Positions 47,801-57,515 of a DNA stretch of 64,000 bases are shown piece by piece (position 1 is the first letter of the stretch; each line of letters begins with the position of its first letter). This stretch comes from Adiantum capillus-veneris (lineage: Eukaryota; Streptophyta; Polypodiopsida; Polypodiales; Pteridaceae): contig CM043942.1 in NCBI GenBank assembly GCA_014529385.2, positions 51,032,774 through 51,096,773 on the forward strand. Direction: 5' to 3'. The notes beneath the pieces are model-generated. The model had not been told where the DNA came from, made no database searches, and saw only the letters and a list, made by a program, of their open reading frames with translations. Made by a program: the position numbers and the translations under genes.

Positions 47801-47863
47801 AAATTTTACTCTAAACGTAGGGCACTCACTAGTGCTATGTGGACTAAGCAAATGGAACACCAT
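44810..47863 (-). CDS. Element H second frame: nucleocapsid knuckles, protease, WVPK-repeat tail
   Basis: 1017 codons from ATG 47863 to a stop at 44810, overlapping the first frame by 58 nt in another phase. Zinc knuckles: CNACGRYGHQAKDC (25-38), CYECGGPHRAAEC (177-189), CNHCGTDHLIAQC (215-227). A basic/acidic linker follows (280-480). Retropepsin at about 605-740: GILDGGAGVSIV (Asp about 612), MILGRPFMREA. The C-terminal 190 residues are basic, with five W(V/I)PK-type units at about 832, 866, 885, 905 (VVPK) and 930. The first knuckle-like Cys of this frame (TSEC) pairs with the CSIC of the first frame, so one polyprotein with a shift near 47840 is likely. Confidence 0.85.
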   Translation of the reverse strand: MVFHLLSPHSTSECPTFRVKFNGTCNACGRYGHQAKDCLMIKRMMANRPPVAWTDAPRAPVLMPTPPVEQLPQHMVPRSQNVVQATPLPPPVLGPQPPHPRVAPMNQVGCEPSNAYLDGCEEEIDTSIAYGLDTLEECPIYYMEDCWGQVKPVYQAAALASRGQNINTQARRPPLQCYECGGPHRAAECPIRLQKNAAQMQMNQGSTSAMPILTCNHCGTDHLIAQCPYNPNAPKITPLNLVEIASVTSPIPPVAPAYAITRSMLQGPGHILEERDTASVIQAKKKKTRRKKSQNTENLKPSSKTNIGTGDDPVYMNDLEDDSDSVETMETRTNTTKGKTDKENRNMEPNENRIRENHKEPLKTPQVFPNPIQDPQDKPQGQKGKNRKKKIRTYPNPVDEIEQVKHLRGLVEETQKKLEPEPMHVKIHDTVFPTQVHPPHMNHRPLAISSIIQEGSEDRTSESEHTPFLLERMFNEGIPDPIEEYEIPSSPVPSQGPTPCKTPMNVAKLVDFMSSEVRTTIIAKLYGDPELFLALRAFLNGELRTGLPQFAQPNRPDSIMIDEENHVQSLDLDGHESVIEVPINELGQYFEGDESNATLPITTKGLTIKGILDGGAGVSIVTKDCWESMGKPRLSVTNIVVKMANGTIAKPMGMLKDLKIKVLGHKVQHTFIVMDFSKHLMSYEMILGRPFMREAQMVHDWSKNHVYLQFQDSVLRVDLVTGKVHPLGSKTIIDHRSDTTVHSAPLQYCYTCKKDTDIGQDSPYMDILPGMTESDNVDWVHLASTIDTWGNRGTTWVTPEGDEMPIPLNMLQAMHIASDKTHPNVTKKTYKWVPKASLVTIASAKKQKPCKKRTTRSKKSKKMLRWIPKRLLEGQGYYQGNDQIWVPKRRLCSYLTPDPSEPNPVVPKRINDCGKEKITECYTPAPELVWVPKKERIDPPSSGRGESHEDSSSSCNTSIEVKASTQPPSIVVDLNEATKESTPPSVQESPDKPLQVQSWESTLPPLQLDEAPRVIEN

Positions 47864-49914
47864 TGTTGCTCCCTTCTTGGATACATGTGACTATTTTGAG
47901 GGGGTCGATTATCCTTAAGAGACTCTTGGATTGCCTTGGTGAGGTCTGTCAAGAATGTCTCAAATACCTTTGGCTCATTGGCAATGGGCTTTGCAGTCAT
48001 GGGTTCATACTCAATGGCTTGTGAGCTAGTGGATCTCGTGTCAGTAGACACCCTCATGCCTGCTATCATCAAGTTGTCCTCTAATTGGATTGCATTGGCA
48101 GTGACATCTTCCCAGGTTGTGATACCTCTAATCACTAGTCCATTATAGATTCCTTCATTCCTCAACCCTCGAATGAATCGATCAAGCAGTTGGTTATTGT
48201 TGAAGCGCTCATTTACAGGGCAGCGAGAGTTTAAGTGCTTTAGACGACTAATGAAGTCCCTTACTGACTCTCCTTCCTTACGTTCGGCCTTCTGTAGCTG
48301 AGATGCTACACCCCAAACCACACCTTCTCGTATGTACTCCTTTAGAAACAACCTTCGAAGGGTAGGGTAGATTGTTTTCTCGTCCACCCTTAGGGTTCTA
48401 TACCAATCTCCAGCCTTCCCACTTAATGTCAAGCTTAAGGCATTGCACTTATGTAGTTCGTTGCGTTCCCCTAAGGAATCACATACTTGTTCAAACACTT
48501 CAATGTGTTTTCTAGCATCTTCGTCCCCATTGAATTTTTGCGTGAGTTTGGCAAATTGTACTGCCTTACTTCTAGGCTCTCTATCAGATGCATGACGCAT
48601 ATTTTCCGCGATAGATCGACCTATGGTTTGAGCAAAAGCTGCCATGTCACCTATGTGAGGAGGCAGGGCCGGTGGAGGTACTCTTGGAATCATATGTGGG
48701 AGAGGGACGGGTACCGGTCTTGGCATATGTGTGGATGATGCAGGATATGGAACATAACCGGGCATAGGTCCACTCGGATAAGAGCTAGGGAGCGGCACTC
48801 GAGGAGCATAAGCAAGTGGTACAATTGGAGGTGTGGGGGCCATGTGTGCATAAGGGGCTAGAGGCACATATGGTCGAGGCCCCATATTAGGTACTACGAC
48901 ACTAGGTAGTGGCACTGCGCTAACCGTAGATGTCATCGGTACATTCTCTATCAGGCTTATCCCTGGAGTGAGCACTGTGTTTTCCTTGATAGAGGGTTGA
49001 GCCAAGTTAGGGAAGCTAAAGTTTTCGCTCGGAGGCTCAGATTGCATAGAGACCCCAGGTGAAATGACGTAAGATGGGTCCATGGGGCTTATTAGAGGAG
49101 TCTCCATTTGTGATAGAGTAGGCTGTTGAGCCTTGCTCGTATCCAGAAATCTCATGGGGCTAGTTGAGAGTATATTTACCCCTCGGTTTTGCCTTTCTGA
49201 TTGAATAATGCCATGGATAACATTACAGATCATTTTCTGTTGATCTTCGATGCTCGTGGCACTAGAGGTGGATTGTACAATCTCTATCCATCCTACATGG
49301 TAGGCGTGGCCAGAGTGTAGATCCGTCAACACCTCAGTGTGGAGGTAGTATGTCCAATGATCATTAATGAACAATCCTTCTAGAGTCGACGTGTTAACGG
49401 TTTCTTGTGAGGTAGAAGCAATATTGCTCCCCGTGGTTTTACTTGTCACCAACGGTACTCTAGAGGGAACTTCTGAAGGAGGCAGCTCAACATGGCCTTC
49501 TTGGTAAGAAGTTGGTAGGATATCTACATGGACACTCTTTGGGGGTGTGGGGTCCACGTGCGATGTGAAAGGAGAGTCCACTTCCCCACCCCCTTCGTGT
49601 GCTTCATTTGCATCAGGTTCCGAGCGAGTAGCTCTACCTAATGTTTCCATGAAACGGCTAAACATACTAGTACTAGGCTGTGGAGCTTCGGGAGGTGCAT
49701 GGCCTTCTCTCTCAGTGTTTTGGGTAGGGTATGCTTCCATGATTTCTGAGTCGGAGGAGGAATCACTAGCGGCTATTTTAGGGTCTTGGGTGGTGCTACC
49801 TTGTGTCCCCGCTGAGGGTCTAGAGCTTATCGTGGATGGGTAATGGGTGTCCGTATGAACAGAGGCACCCTCAATATGCTCGTGTTCTAGCACTCGCCCA
49901 GAGCGTAAGTGCAT
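47806..49914 (-). CDS. Element H first frame: Gag
   Basis: 702 codons from ATG 49914 (MHLRSGRVLE) to 47806. The first 440 residues are Ser/Thr/Pro-rich and probably disordered, with a PMPGYVPYP-type proline-rich stretch. The gag core lies at about 455-610: KFNGDEDARKHIEVFEQVC, SGKAGDWYRTL, FLKEYIREG, ERKEGESVRDFISRL, FIRGLRNEGIY. It ends in the start of a zinc knuckle (WCSIC, 238 residues into the core) and then runs out of frame. An uninterrupted gag of this size in an element with nearly identical LTRs suggests recent function. Confidence 0.88.
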   Translation of the reverse strand: MHLRSGRVLEHEHIEGASVHTDTHYPSTISSRPSAGTQGSTTQDPKIAASDSSSDSEIMEAYPTQNTEREGHAPPEAPQPSTSMFSRFMETLGRATRSEPDANEAHEGGGEVDSPFTSHVDPTPPKSVHVDILPTSYQEGHVELPPSEVPSRVPLVTSKTTGSNIASTSQETVNTSTLEGLFINDHWTYYLHTEVLTDLHSGHAYHVGWIEIVQSTSSATSIEDQQKMICNVIHGIIQSERQNRGVNILSTSPMRFLDTSKAQQPTLSQMETPLISPMDPSYVISPGVSMQSEPPSENFSFPNLAQPSIKENTVLTPGISLIENVPMTSTVSAVPLPSVVVPNMGPRPYVPLAPYAHMAPTPPIVPLAYAPRVPLPSSYPSGPMPGYVPYPASSTHMPRPVPVPLPHMIPRVPPPALPPHIGDMAAFAQTIGRSIAENMRHASDREPRSKAVQFAKLTQKFNGDEDARKHIEVFEQVCDSLGERNELHKCNALSLTLSGKAGDWYRTLRVDEKTIYPTLRRLFLKEYIREGVVWGVASQLQKAERKEGESVRDFISRLKHLNSRCPVNERFNNNQLLDRFIRGLRNEGIYNGLVIRGITTWEDVTANAIQLEDNLMIAGMRVSTDTRSTSSQAIEYEPMTAKPIANEPKVFETFLTDLTKAIQESLKDNRPPQNSHMYPRREQQWCSICLVHIALVSALRLE

Positions 49915-50791
49915 GTGCTTTTGATATCCTAAGGTGTCAAAAAGCTGCTCTAGGAGGCCTTGTGACTAGTTTTTAGCGTGTTTTTTGTTTGTTTTTTTGC
50001 TAGAGTTTTTAGAGCGTGTCGTGGAATGGGACGTGTGATAGCTCGAAACGAGCGTATCGGTCAGAGGGTCGTGCCGTGCTTTACAGCCCTCCGTTTGGTC
50101 ACTCTATGCCGTCGGAATCCCTAAAACTGTCAATTTCCAGTAGGGAACTAGGCCCAAACTAGAAAGTCTAAGGGTGCAAGTGGGAAGAGAAAGGAGGAGA
50201 GTGGAGGACTTGTCCCACATGCTCTCATTCTCTCTTGAGGGAGTAGGGTATATATATAAGAGTGAGTCTAGTATATATCATAAGACTGAGGACTGAGGCC
50301 TGGGCTTGGGCTTGGGCTTGGGAAACCGATCCCGATCTACCTTTTATACAAACCAACCCGTCCGTTTTAAGAGTCACGTTTTTTATTTTCGAAAAATTTA
50401 GCCGCCCGCTCGCTCGCGTTTTTGATTTTCGATTTTTTAATTTTTTATTTATGCAGATATGCAGAAATTTTAGAAAACGCAGAAATTCAGAAATTGCAAA
50501 AATTGCAGAAATTGCGAAAAAAACACAGAAATTGCAGAAAATGCAGAAATTGCAGAAAATTAAAAAAACGCAGAAATTTAGAAAATTGCAGAAATTGAAA
50601 ACACCGAACTTGAAAATGCAAAAATTGCAGAAATTGAAAAAACGCAGACAATAGCAAAAATTGAAACTTGACAGCAAATGCAGAAAACGCAAAAAACAGA
50701 AATCTCCACACACTCCTTCCCTGCCTTTCCTATGATAGAAATTGCACCACAAGGAAGCGTAAAGTGCTAACCGAGCTTAGTGTAGGGCATA
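49915..50791 (-). other. 5' leader of element H with 9-nt tandem repeats
   Basis: 877 nt between primer site and Gag ATG. Bases 50453-50700 are built from imperfect copies of GCAGAAATT / GCAGAAAAT (plus strand), a 9-nt period, which translate as KLQKLQ or FLQFLQ in long but meaningless frames. Confidence 0.8.
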
Positions 50792-50809
50792 TCCCCGGCA
50801 GCGGCGCCA
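50792..50809 (-). promoter_or_regulatory. Primer-binding site of element H, tRNA-Asp type
   Basis: Minus strand TGGCGCCGCTGCCGGGGA, four bases from the LTR. It matches the tRNA-Asp primer site of plant Athila/Tat elements (TGGCGCCGTTGCCGGGGA) except for one base. Confidence 0.85.
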
Positions 50810-50813
50810 AAAA

Positions 50814-51390
50814 TGTGCGCTCCTTGCCGCACTGTCGAAGCAAGGGACTTGCCAATACACCGTATGCGAGCCACAAACGGCTCCAAGCACACAACAAGCC
50901 TAAACTAGCAAGCTCAAGGAAACAAAGGGTGTGTCACTCACCGCTCTACGCTCGCCTTCGTGGTGGATTCCTCGCCGCGATGAAGAAGAAGCTGCAGTCG
51001 TGCCGCGCTCAACCGCTTCGCCGCCGTCGTGCCTTCGTAATGCTCGATCGCACACACACTCTCCCTCTCTCTCTCTCTCTCTCACACACACACAAGGAGG
51101 TGAAGAAGAAGAAGATGGAGATGGAGCAAGAGCACTCTTCAATTGCACAAATGAGAGAATGAGTAAAAATTAGGTTTAGTTGGCTTTTATAGGAGCTCAC
51201 CCCATTCACACTTGGGCGCCCATGCTTAACCAACTAATCCCTTGAATGTCCGTGTTAGAGTGCGCCTCTCATCGACGATCACTCTTACCCTTTTCCTATT
51301 GGTCCGACAAGCCCGGTACCTGACTCTATCAAATACATAATACGCATCCATCGTAGGTGATGGGGTGTCCGTGAACCGTGAGGGTTAACA
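50814..51390 (-). repeat. 5' LTR of element H
   Basis: 577 bp, same as 42543-43123 apart from about six substitutions and a shorter (CT)n tract. TATA box at plus 51182-51193. Confidence 0.95.
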
Positions 51391-52070
51391 GAGAAATTCA
51401 AGTCATTGGAAGGACACCTCAACGTTTCCTCTAAGAAATTTTGATATTTTCCTTTCCATATTTCATCATTGGATGAGGGCACGTCGACATGCCCTCCCTG
51501 AGATTGGACTTTCCAATTGTAAATTTATTGTTTGGAGGAGGGCATGTTGGCATGCACTTCCTGAGACTGCTGCAAATTTATTGCTTGGAAGAGGGCACAT
51601 CGACGTGCCTTCCTTGAGATTGCAATTAGACTTGGTGAAATTCAAGATCGCAATCATGCCTCTCTCTTTTGAACGGTGAGATGCTGCTCATTAAATTCTC
51701 ATGTCATATTAATGGCTCACAAACATCAGCAACAAGGTTGCATGGTACCTCTGCTAGGCACATATTATTGTCATCACCATTTACGCTCACACCATCAACC
51801 TCTGAATGTAATGAAGCATGTGGGCATATGGCATTGTTATCAACACCATGTGATTTGTCATGTAGGCAACAATTTGGATTTGCCCCTGATACTTGTATGT
51901 CTGCCAACAGAATCAATGTTGGTACAACACCAATAAAACTTATGCTTAACAACCCCCTTGTAGTGCTACCCCTCACACCTGGGGGAGGCGCAGGTGGGGG
52001 GGGGGGGGGGGACTTTTAATGGCAAAGAAAATAGGATTTTTACTGCACACACACACACAGAGATGGTCTA
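51391..52070. repeat. Right half of duplicated segment copy 2
   Basis: Begins with the target duplication GAGAA, then continues the alignment with 39217-39885, including three palindromes (51475, 51538, 51591), a poly-G run of about 17 at 51993-52010 and the (CA)n end. Confidence 0.92.
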
Positions 52071-53006
52071 CTAGAAAAATAGGTCACTTTAGTGTCTCAG
52101 GAGACTTGAGTGTCCAATTATAGAACTAGTGTTAACCACATCGTATACAACATTTTATCTTTTATGTAGCATTTGAAAATTTTTCTTGAGTGAAGAGTTA
52201 TGGTTAAAATATACCTTGTTGCCTTTTGCACTCAAGGCAACTTTTTGAACCCCAAGATCCATGGAGAGCCATTATATGCATTCATCTGATAGGAAAATCT
52301 ACTAATACTTGATAAATGTATTTAGATCACCATTATCATTCATGACTGTGAGTTATGAATTACTTTTTATGTATAGGTTAAGAGGAGTACCATATAGAGT
52401 TGTAGGTTTGATGTGAGGTTCATATATGTTCTATGCTCTATTTCAAGGTTCTCATGTCCATAAACTTATGTGTTGATGTATGTTTAGCCAACACAAGTTG
52501 TATGGATAGTTTTGCACAAAATGGCTTTCTTTTCACATCATGATTGATCATATGAGTCCCGCATGGGTGAAATGACATGGTAAGGTGATAATATATTTTG
52601 TAGAGCTAAGCTTGATTCATTTTGGTATGCTATCAATCACTCCCTCTTTTATGTCATGTATGCATCCAAAAATAGGAAAAAAAAAAATTGCACTTAAGTG
52701 TGATAAGTATACTATATGATATCAATCACTCCCTCTTTTATATCATGTGTGCATCCAATAATAGGAAAAGTTGTTTTGCACTCAAATGTGAAGTCATACT
52801 ATACAACTGGTCAAAGTGATGGGGGTATTTTGTATCATGATTAAGGTTATGTGATGATATTAAATGATGCATGAAACCTCAAAGGATAGCTATGGATATC
52901 CCACCTACATGTGTGTACTGCTTTCCATCCTTCTATGTCAAAAACTAGCTCTATGTGCAAGGACAGTGATGTGTGGTTGTGGTGCATCACTTGTATATGG
53001 TTAAAT
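52071..53006. other. AT-rich spacer with a 90-bp tandem duplication
   Basis: No gene recognised. 52631-52720 and 52721-52810 are tandem copies (TATCAATCACTCCCTCTTTT) with moderate divergence. Confidence 0.7.
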
Positions 53007-54493
53007 TGTCATAAAATCTAATATCTACCTATTCCAAAAGACTTTCTCATATTGAACTGATCATTTAATATGGGAGAGATAAATAGGAAACAAGAGGTAG
53101 AATATAAACATATGCTTACAGATCTATCTCAAGAAGGGGCCCATGGTAAAAGGGTTCAAATAAGAGATGGTCTATCAAAGAGCCAGGCTACTAATGGAGC
53201 TTAGAAGACCTTAGGGTTAGCTTCATTAAAGACCTCCAAAAAGTTAGTGTTAAAAGTCCTTGCCTTGATTTAGGTGCTTGAGGTGCTTGACCTGATGCAT
53301 GACTAAGGTGCTTGAGTTGCTTGGACATGCTTGCTTGCTATGCTTGTGGGAACACCCCCTAGTTCAAGTGCTTAGTCATGCTTGATGACTAAGGTGCTTG
53401 CTCATGCAAAGTCAAAAATATCCCTACAAGATCGGGGGTGAGCCCTTTTCCTAGGGGGTAGAGATAGAACACACACACACACACACAAGGTGAGACCAAG
53501 CCTAGAGAGGCAGCAAGGACACATGTCAAGCCCCTACCCATTTTACCTTCATAGGTGCTTGACTCCTATTGGCCAGGCTTAAAAGGGGTCCAATAATAAA
53601 TTACCACATTTATTTAATTTCTTTTGCATTTATCAAGTCCTCTCTCTCAAAGTGGAAAGAGGGACACTTGTCCCAAGACTACCCTTGTTGCTTGATATGC
53701 ACTAAGGTTGTGATTGGCCAAGCTTGAGGAGGAGGTCCAATCAAATGCCTAGGAGTGCTAAAAGAGGGGGTCGACCAAGGAAGCATGGGCCTAGATTGCA
53801 GGATATACTCACCCACACACACTCTCATTGTGTACATTGCAAGTGCAAGAGCTCCATCTCCTTCTCTAAGCTCCTTGAGAAGTGTGAGCCTAGACTAAGC
53901 TTCTTGTCTATGGAGTGCAAATCCAACCAAGACACATGCTTCAAAGATTGAGCTTGCCATCTTCTTCATCTTCATCATTATTAAGCTATTAAGCTATGCT
54001 AAAGAAGAGTGATGATAATTAAGGGAATAGTTCTTTCTCGTATACTACTTCTTCTTCCTCTTCCCTATCCTCATTCCCTGCTAGCTCTCTCCACCTTCGA
54101 AGTTGTTTGAGGTCTTGGGAGTGAGTCCAACTAATGCGTTCTTCTAAGGTTATGCTATGTTAGTGGTGCATGAAGCTTTCCATCTTCATTTCATCACTTA
54201 GGTTGAAAAGAACACAAAGATTGTATTGTAGCAAGTCCCCTTTAATGGGAGAACCTATAATACAAATGCCTATTGGAGGGGGGGACCGGCTCCACATAAA
54301 TCCGGTCCTCAACTGTTGTCATGTTCTCTAATTCTCTCTCTCTTGTAGAAGTATTGTTCATGCCTAGTTAATTAATTGTTGTGTTTATGTTGCTACCACT
54401 AATGAAGTTCACCCATTATGCTCTCAAGTAATTTCATCAAATACTTTCTCTTAATTCCACTACTCTACAAGCTATTAAGCCATTTCTATTACA
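53007..54493 (+). repeat. 5' LTR of element D
   Basis: About 1.49 kb, TGTCATAAAATC...CTATTACA. The start matches the LTR of A read on the minus strand (TGATCATTTAATATGGG in both) but overall divergence is high. It has clustered AGGTGCTTG/GTGCTTGA repeats at 53270-53410, absent from A but present in fragment G. Confidence 0.75.
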
Positions 54494-54494
54494 T

Positions 54495-54508
54495 TGATAT
54501 CACAGCAT
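54495..54508 (+). promoter_or_regulatory. Degenerate primer-binding site of element D
   Basis: TGATATCACAGCAT against the initiator-Met type TGGTATCAGAGCAC: two mismatches in the first 12, right after the LTR. Confidence 0.6.
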
Positions 54509-54868
54509 TTGTTTTATCTTTTCTTGCTTAAGAAGAGAGGTCCTTAAGTAGCCTATAAATGGTTGGTTTTGTTAATTATATTAGGGTAAGTGGGACTGGG
54601 ATTTAATACCGGTTTTGTTGTAGCCCACTATGTGGGGTATGGTACACACCTCGGGAGCTTTGGATTTAATAATGGAGTCTTTTAAGAGTTCCTACGGCTT
54701 TACCATTATTGAGCCATAAGAAGTCTGAAAGGAGCTATCCTCCAGCAACGCTGCTATGTTAGACCCACTCCAGTACTCTCTATAATTAACCGAATTCGAG
54801 CCGTGGGTATAGATACTTAAGAGCCAAAATTTTCAAAGGCTAAGAGGAGTAGCAACTGAAGTTTTGAA

Positions 54869-56525
54869 TTGCCAAAAAGTACATTAAGCAAACATATAAG
54901 TTTAATTAACATGGTTGACAATAATCAAGAGAGTAGAATGAACATTGATAGCTTTGATTTTTCACATGAAGGTGTTAATGATAATGCCCCCATGTTTGTT
55001 AACTACCTTGTTACTAGGTTGCAGCAAGCCATGGGTAACCCTACCTTGCAAGCCGAAGTTACCCAACAACTTCGTGCTTATGGGATAACCCTTCCTCTTC
55101 AACAGGAGAGAGAACTTAGGAGGCCTCTTGATGAGACTCCCAAAAGAAGACTCTCTCCCATTCGAGAGGAGGAATCCAAGGAACGAGAAAGCACTGAATC
55201 CCTAAGTTCATCTGAAGATGTGGCTCCAAGAAGACGGTGGTCTAGGCGATCGCCAACACCTCCCAAGAGGAAATCTTCAAACCATAGTCCGTCCCCTTGG
55301 CACTCCAAATGGGAAGAGAGGAAACCAAGGAAGAAAAGGGCAAGGAAGAGGTCACCCTCTTCTCCTTCTTCTTCACCTTTCTCCTCTTCTGATGAAAGTT
55401 ATGGTTATTCTCCTAGAGAATACAAGAGGGGAGGACATCGCAAATCTTACCTTGCCTGGCGAAGGTCACAAAAGCTAAAGAAGTTCAAGGAGGGAGGAAA
55501 GAGTATCTCTTTCTTCACCTATGATGGCACCTTTGGTGCTACCGACAAAGTGTTGGCCTTCATCCAGCAATTTGATGCAGCTTTTGGAGACGAGGGCTTC
55601 CACAGAGTCCTCCAAGCTACACCATGTAGCTATGCACTTCCAAAAATCAGCTCGTCAATGGTGGGCTAGCCTTTGTGGAAATGGTGAAGCTTCAAAGACA
55701 TGGAAAACTCTACGAGTTTCCATCATGAAGCAATTTCTTGCAAGCAATGCAAAGGACAAAGTGCTGACTGAATGGCGTAGCCTAAAGCTCCTCTCTCATG
55801 AGTCTATTCACAAATATGTAGACAAGTTTTGGGATTTACATCTCAAGGCTACTATCTTCCAAAAGATAGACTTTGCGGAGCAAAAGCAACAATTCTGTGA
55901 TGGACTAACCAAAGAGATGGCTGAATATGTCAACTCCCAACAGCCCGGTTCTATCCCCGAAGTAATCCACCATACCATGGTTTCTTTGCGCATCAATTTC
56001 CAACAAGGGGCTAGATGTAATGTCAAGCCCATGGAAAATAAAGAGCGAAATGAATCAAGAGGGAAGAGCAATGCTCAATGCTCTTCCCAAGGCAACTCCA
56101 ACAACAACAACAACAACAACAATCGGTCCAAGGAGAAGGAAGTGTATAAAGGTAAAAACAAACTCTCGCCTAAAGAGCTTGAAGCTTTTCGCAAGGACCA
56201 CAAATGCTTTAAGTGTGGCGAGCAAGGACATACCTACCATTTTTGCCCCAAAAGAAATACTCCTGATGGGACTCCTAGAGCTTCCGCCATCGAATCTCTA
56301 AAAGAGGATGTTCATTGCAAAGGAACAGCTCCCTCCTATGCATGGGGAAAGATAAGAGAGCATGATGCCTTCATCTTGTTTGACCTTGGCTCTACTCACA
56401 ACTTCATATCAACAGAGTTGGCCACCAAGTTGGGCATTCAAGCTTTTGAGATGGGAGATATTGTAACGGCCGACGCAGCTTTCAAGGGACAACAAGCCTC
56501 TTACCATGATAGCATACCAAAATGA
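54869..56525 (+). pseudogene. Gag and protease of element D
   Basis: Two overlapping frames, 54869-55669 and 55521-56525, with a shift near 55605. N-terminal: QLRAYGITLPLQQ, then an Arg/Ser-rich stretch; gag core FQKSARQWWASL and YVDKFWDLHLKA; poly-Asn from (AAC)n near 56098-56121; zinc knuckle CFKCGEQGHTYHFC (complete); protease FILFDLGSTHNFIS (D-L-G-S). The same gene as in element A. It stops at 56525; the end of protease and start of RT are missing. Confidence 0.85.
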
Positions 56526-56589
56526 ATCAAGCTTAGCTCTACAAAATATATTATCACCTTTCCGTTTTTTTTCTTTCTTCTTTTTGTTC

Positions 56590-57287
56590 TCCCTTTTGTG
56601 TGTGGACTATCGTGCCCTAAACCATCTCACTATCAAAAACAAATTCCCCATCCCCTCGGGTAGAAGATCTGTTTGATAAACTACAAGGTTCTACCTACTT
56701 CAGTAGGATTGACCTTAAAAGTGGCTATCATCAAATAAGGATAGTGAATGAAGATATCCTAAAGATCGCGTTTCGTACAACGTTCGATCTTTATGAAGAT
56801 CTAGTCATGCCTTTTGGCTTGACCAACGCACCAGCCACGTTTAATCGTCTAATGGAGAAGATCTTTAGACCTTATCGTAAATTCACTGGAGTGTTCTTTG
56901 ATGATATTATCATCTACTCCAAGTCTTTGGAGGAACATAAGCAACATCTCCAAGTGATTTTTCAAGCGCTAAGGGAGAATAAGCTTTTCCTCAATCAAAA
57001 GAAAAGCAATTTTTTCCTCCAAGAGATTCAATACTTAGGTCATATTATCTCTCAAGATGGAATCCGAATGGATCCATCAAAGTTAGAGGTAATAAAAGCA
57101 TGGCCTAATCCAAGGAATCTACATGAGATAAGAAGATTTATAGGTATGTGTGCATACTATAGACTCTTCATAGCAAGATTCTCTCAAATGGCAGGACCAC
57201 TACATGACTTAACAAAGAAGAACATTAAGTATTCATGGACTGCTAAGGAGCAAAATGCTTTTGACAAGCTCAAAGAGACAATGCCTA
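56590..57287 (+). pseudogene. RT of element D (catalytic box intact)
   Basis: Open from about 56744 (frame to 57328). From CVWTIVP/DYRALNHLTIKNKFP, through RIDLKSGYHQIRIV, MPFGLTNAPATFNRL and FFDDIIIYS (both Asp present) to LGHIISQDGI and FIGMCAYYR. Ends at KLKETM where foreign sequence starts. RNase H of its own kind is missing. Confidence 0.85.
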
Positions 57288-57515
57288 TCTATTGTTTTTT
57301 ATGGTTCTTACAGGAAAGCACATGGTGAAGCTTCAGGAGGTGTTGTAATTTATGATCCTCAAGGTGCTTTGGTAATTAAAAGGAGTATAAAGCTTATGGC
57401 ACAAAGCAACAATGAAGCTGAGTATGCTACTTTGGAGAAGGGACTCAACCGTTGCCTTGAGCTTGGCATCTATCATGTAAGGGTAAGAGGTGATGCTCTT
57501 TTGGTGGTCAATTAA
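57288..57515 (+). pseudogene. Tat-type (archaeal) RNase H fragment joined to the D RT
   Basis: Frame different from the RT. FYGSYRKAHGEASGGVVIYD has Tyr where the first catalytic Asp is expected (TAT for GAT), then QSNNEAEYATLEKGL (Glu) and VRGDALLVV (Asp). It matches the second RNase H of element E (SNNEAEYAALTKGL, GDALLLV). Such a domain is not expected in a chromovirus. Confidence 0.8.

Larger units (their letters stand above)
42543..51390 (-). mobile_element. Element H: young gag-pro-only LTR retrotransposon
   Basis: 8.85 kb. LTRs 42543-43123 and 50814-51390 differ by about six substitutions and a 4-bp microsatellite change. Perfect 5-bp target duplication GAGAA (42538-42542, 51391-51395) and an empty site at about 39217. 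tRNA-Asp-type primer site, long leader, two large open frames (702 and 1017 codons) with gag core, three or four zinc knuckles and a retropepsin, then 1.7 kb of non-coding DNA and a polypurine tract. No RT, RNase H or integrase is present in any frame. It must rely on enzymes from another element (non-autonomous, TR-GAG-like but with protease). Confidence 0.93.

Noticed and set aside
44810-47863. 1017-codon frame as a host gene
   Set aside because: Lies between LTRs, has zinc knuckles and a retropepsin, so it is retroelement coding sequence.
50225-50752. 175-codon Phe/Cys/Leu-rich frame and its opposite-strand Lys/Gln-rich frame
   Set aside because: Both come from the 9-nt repeat array in the leader of element H; nothing conserved.
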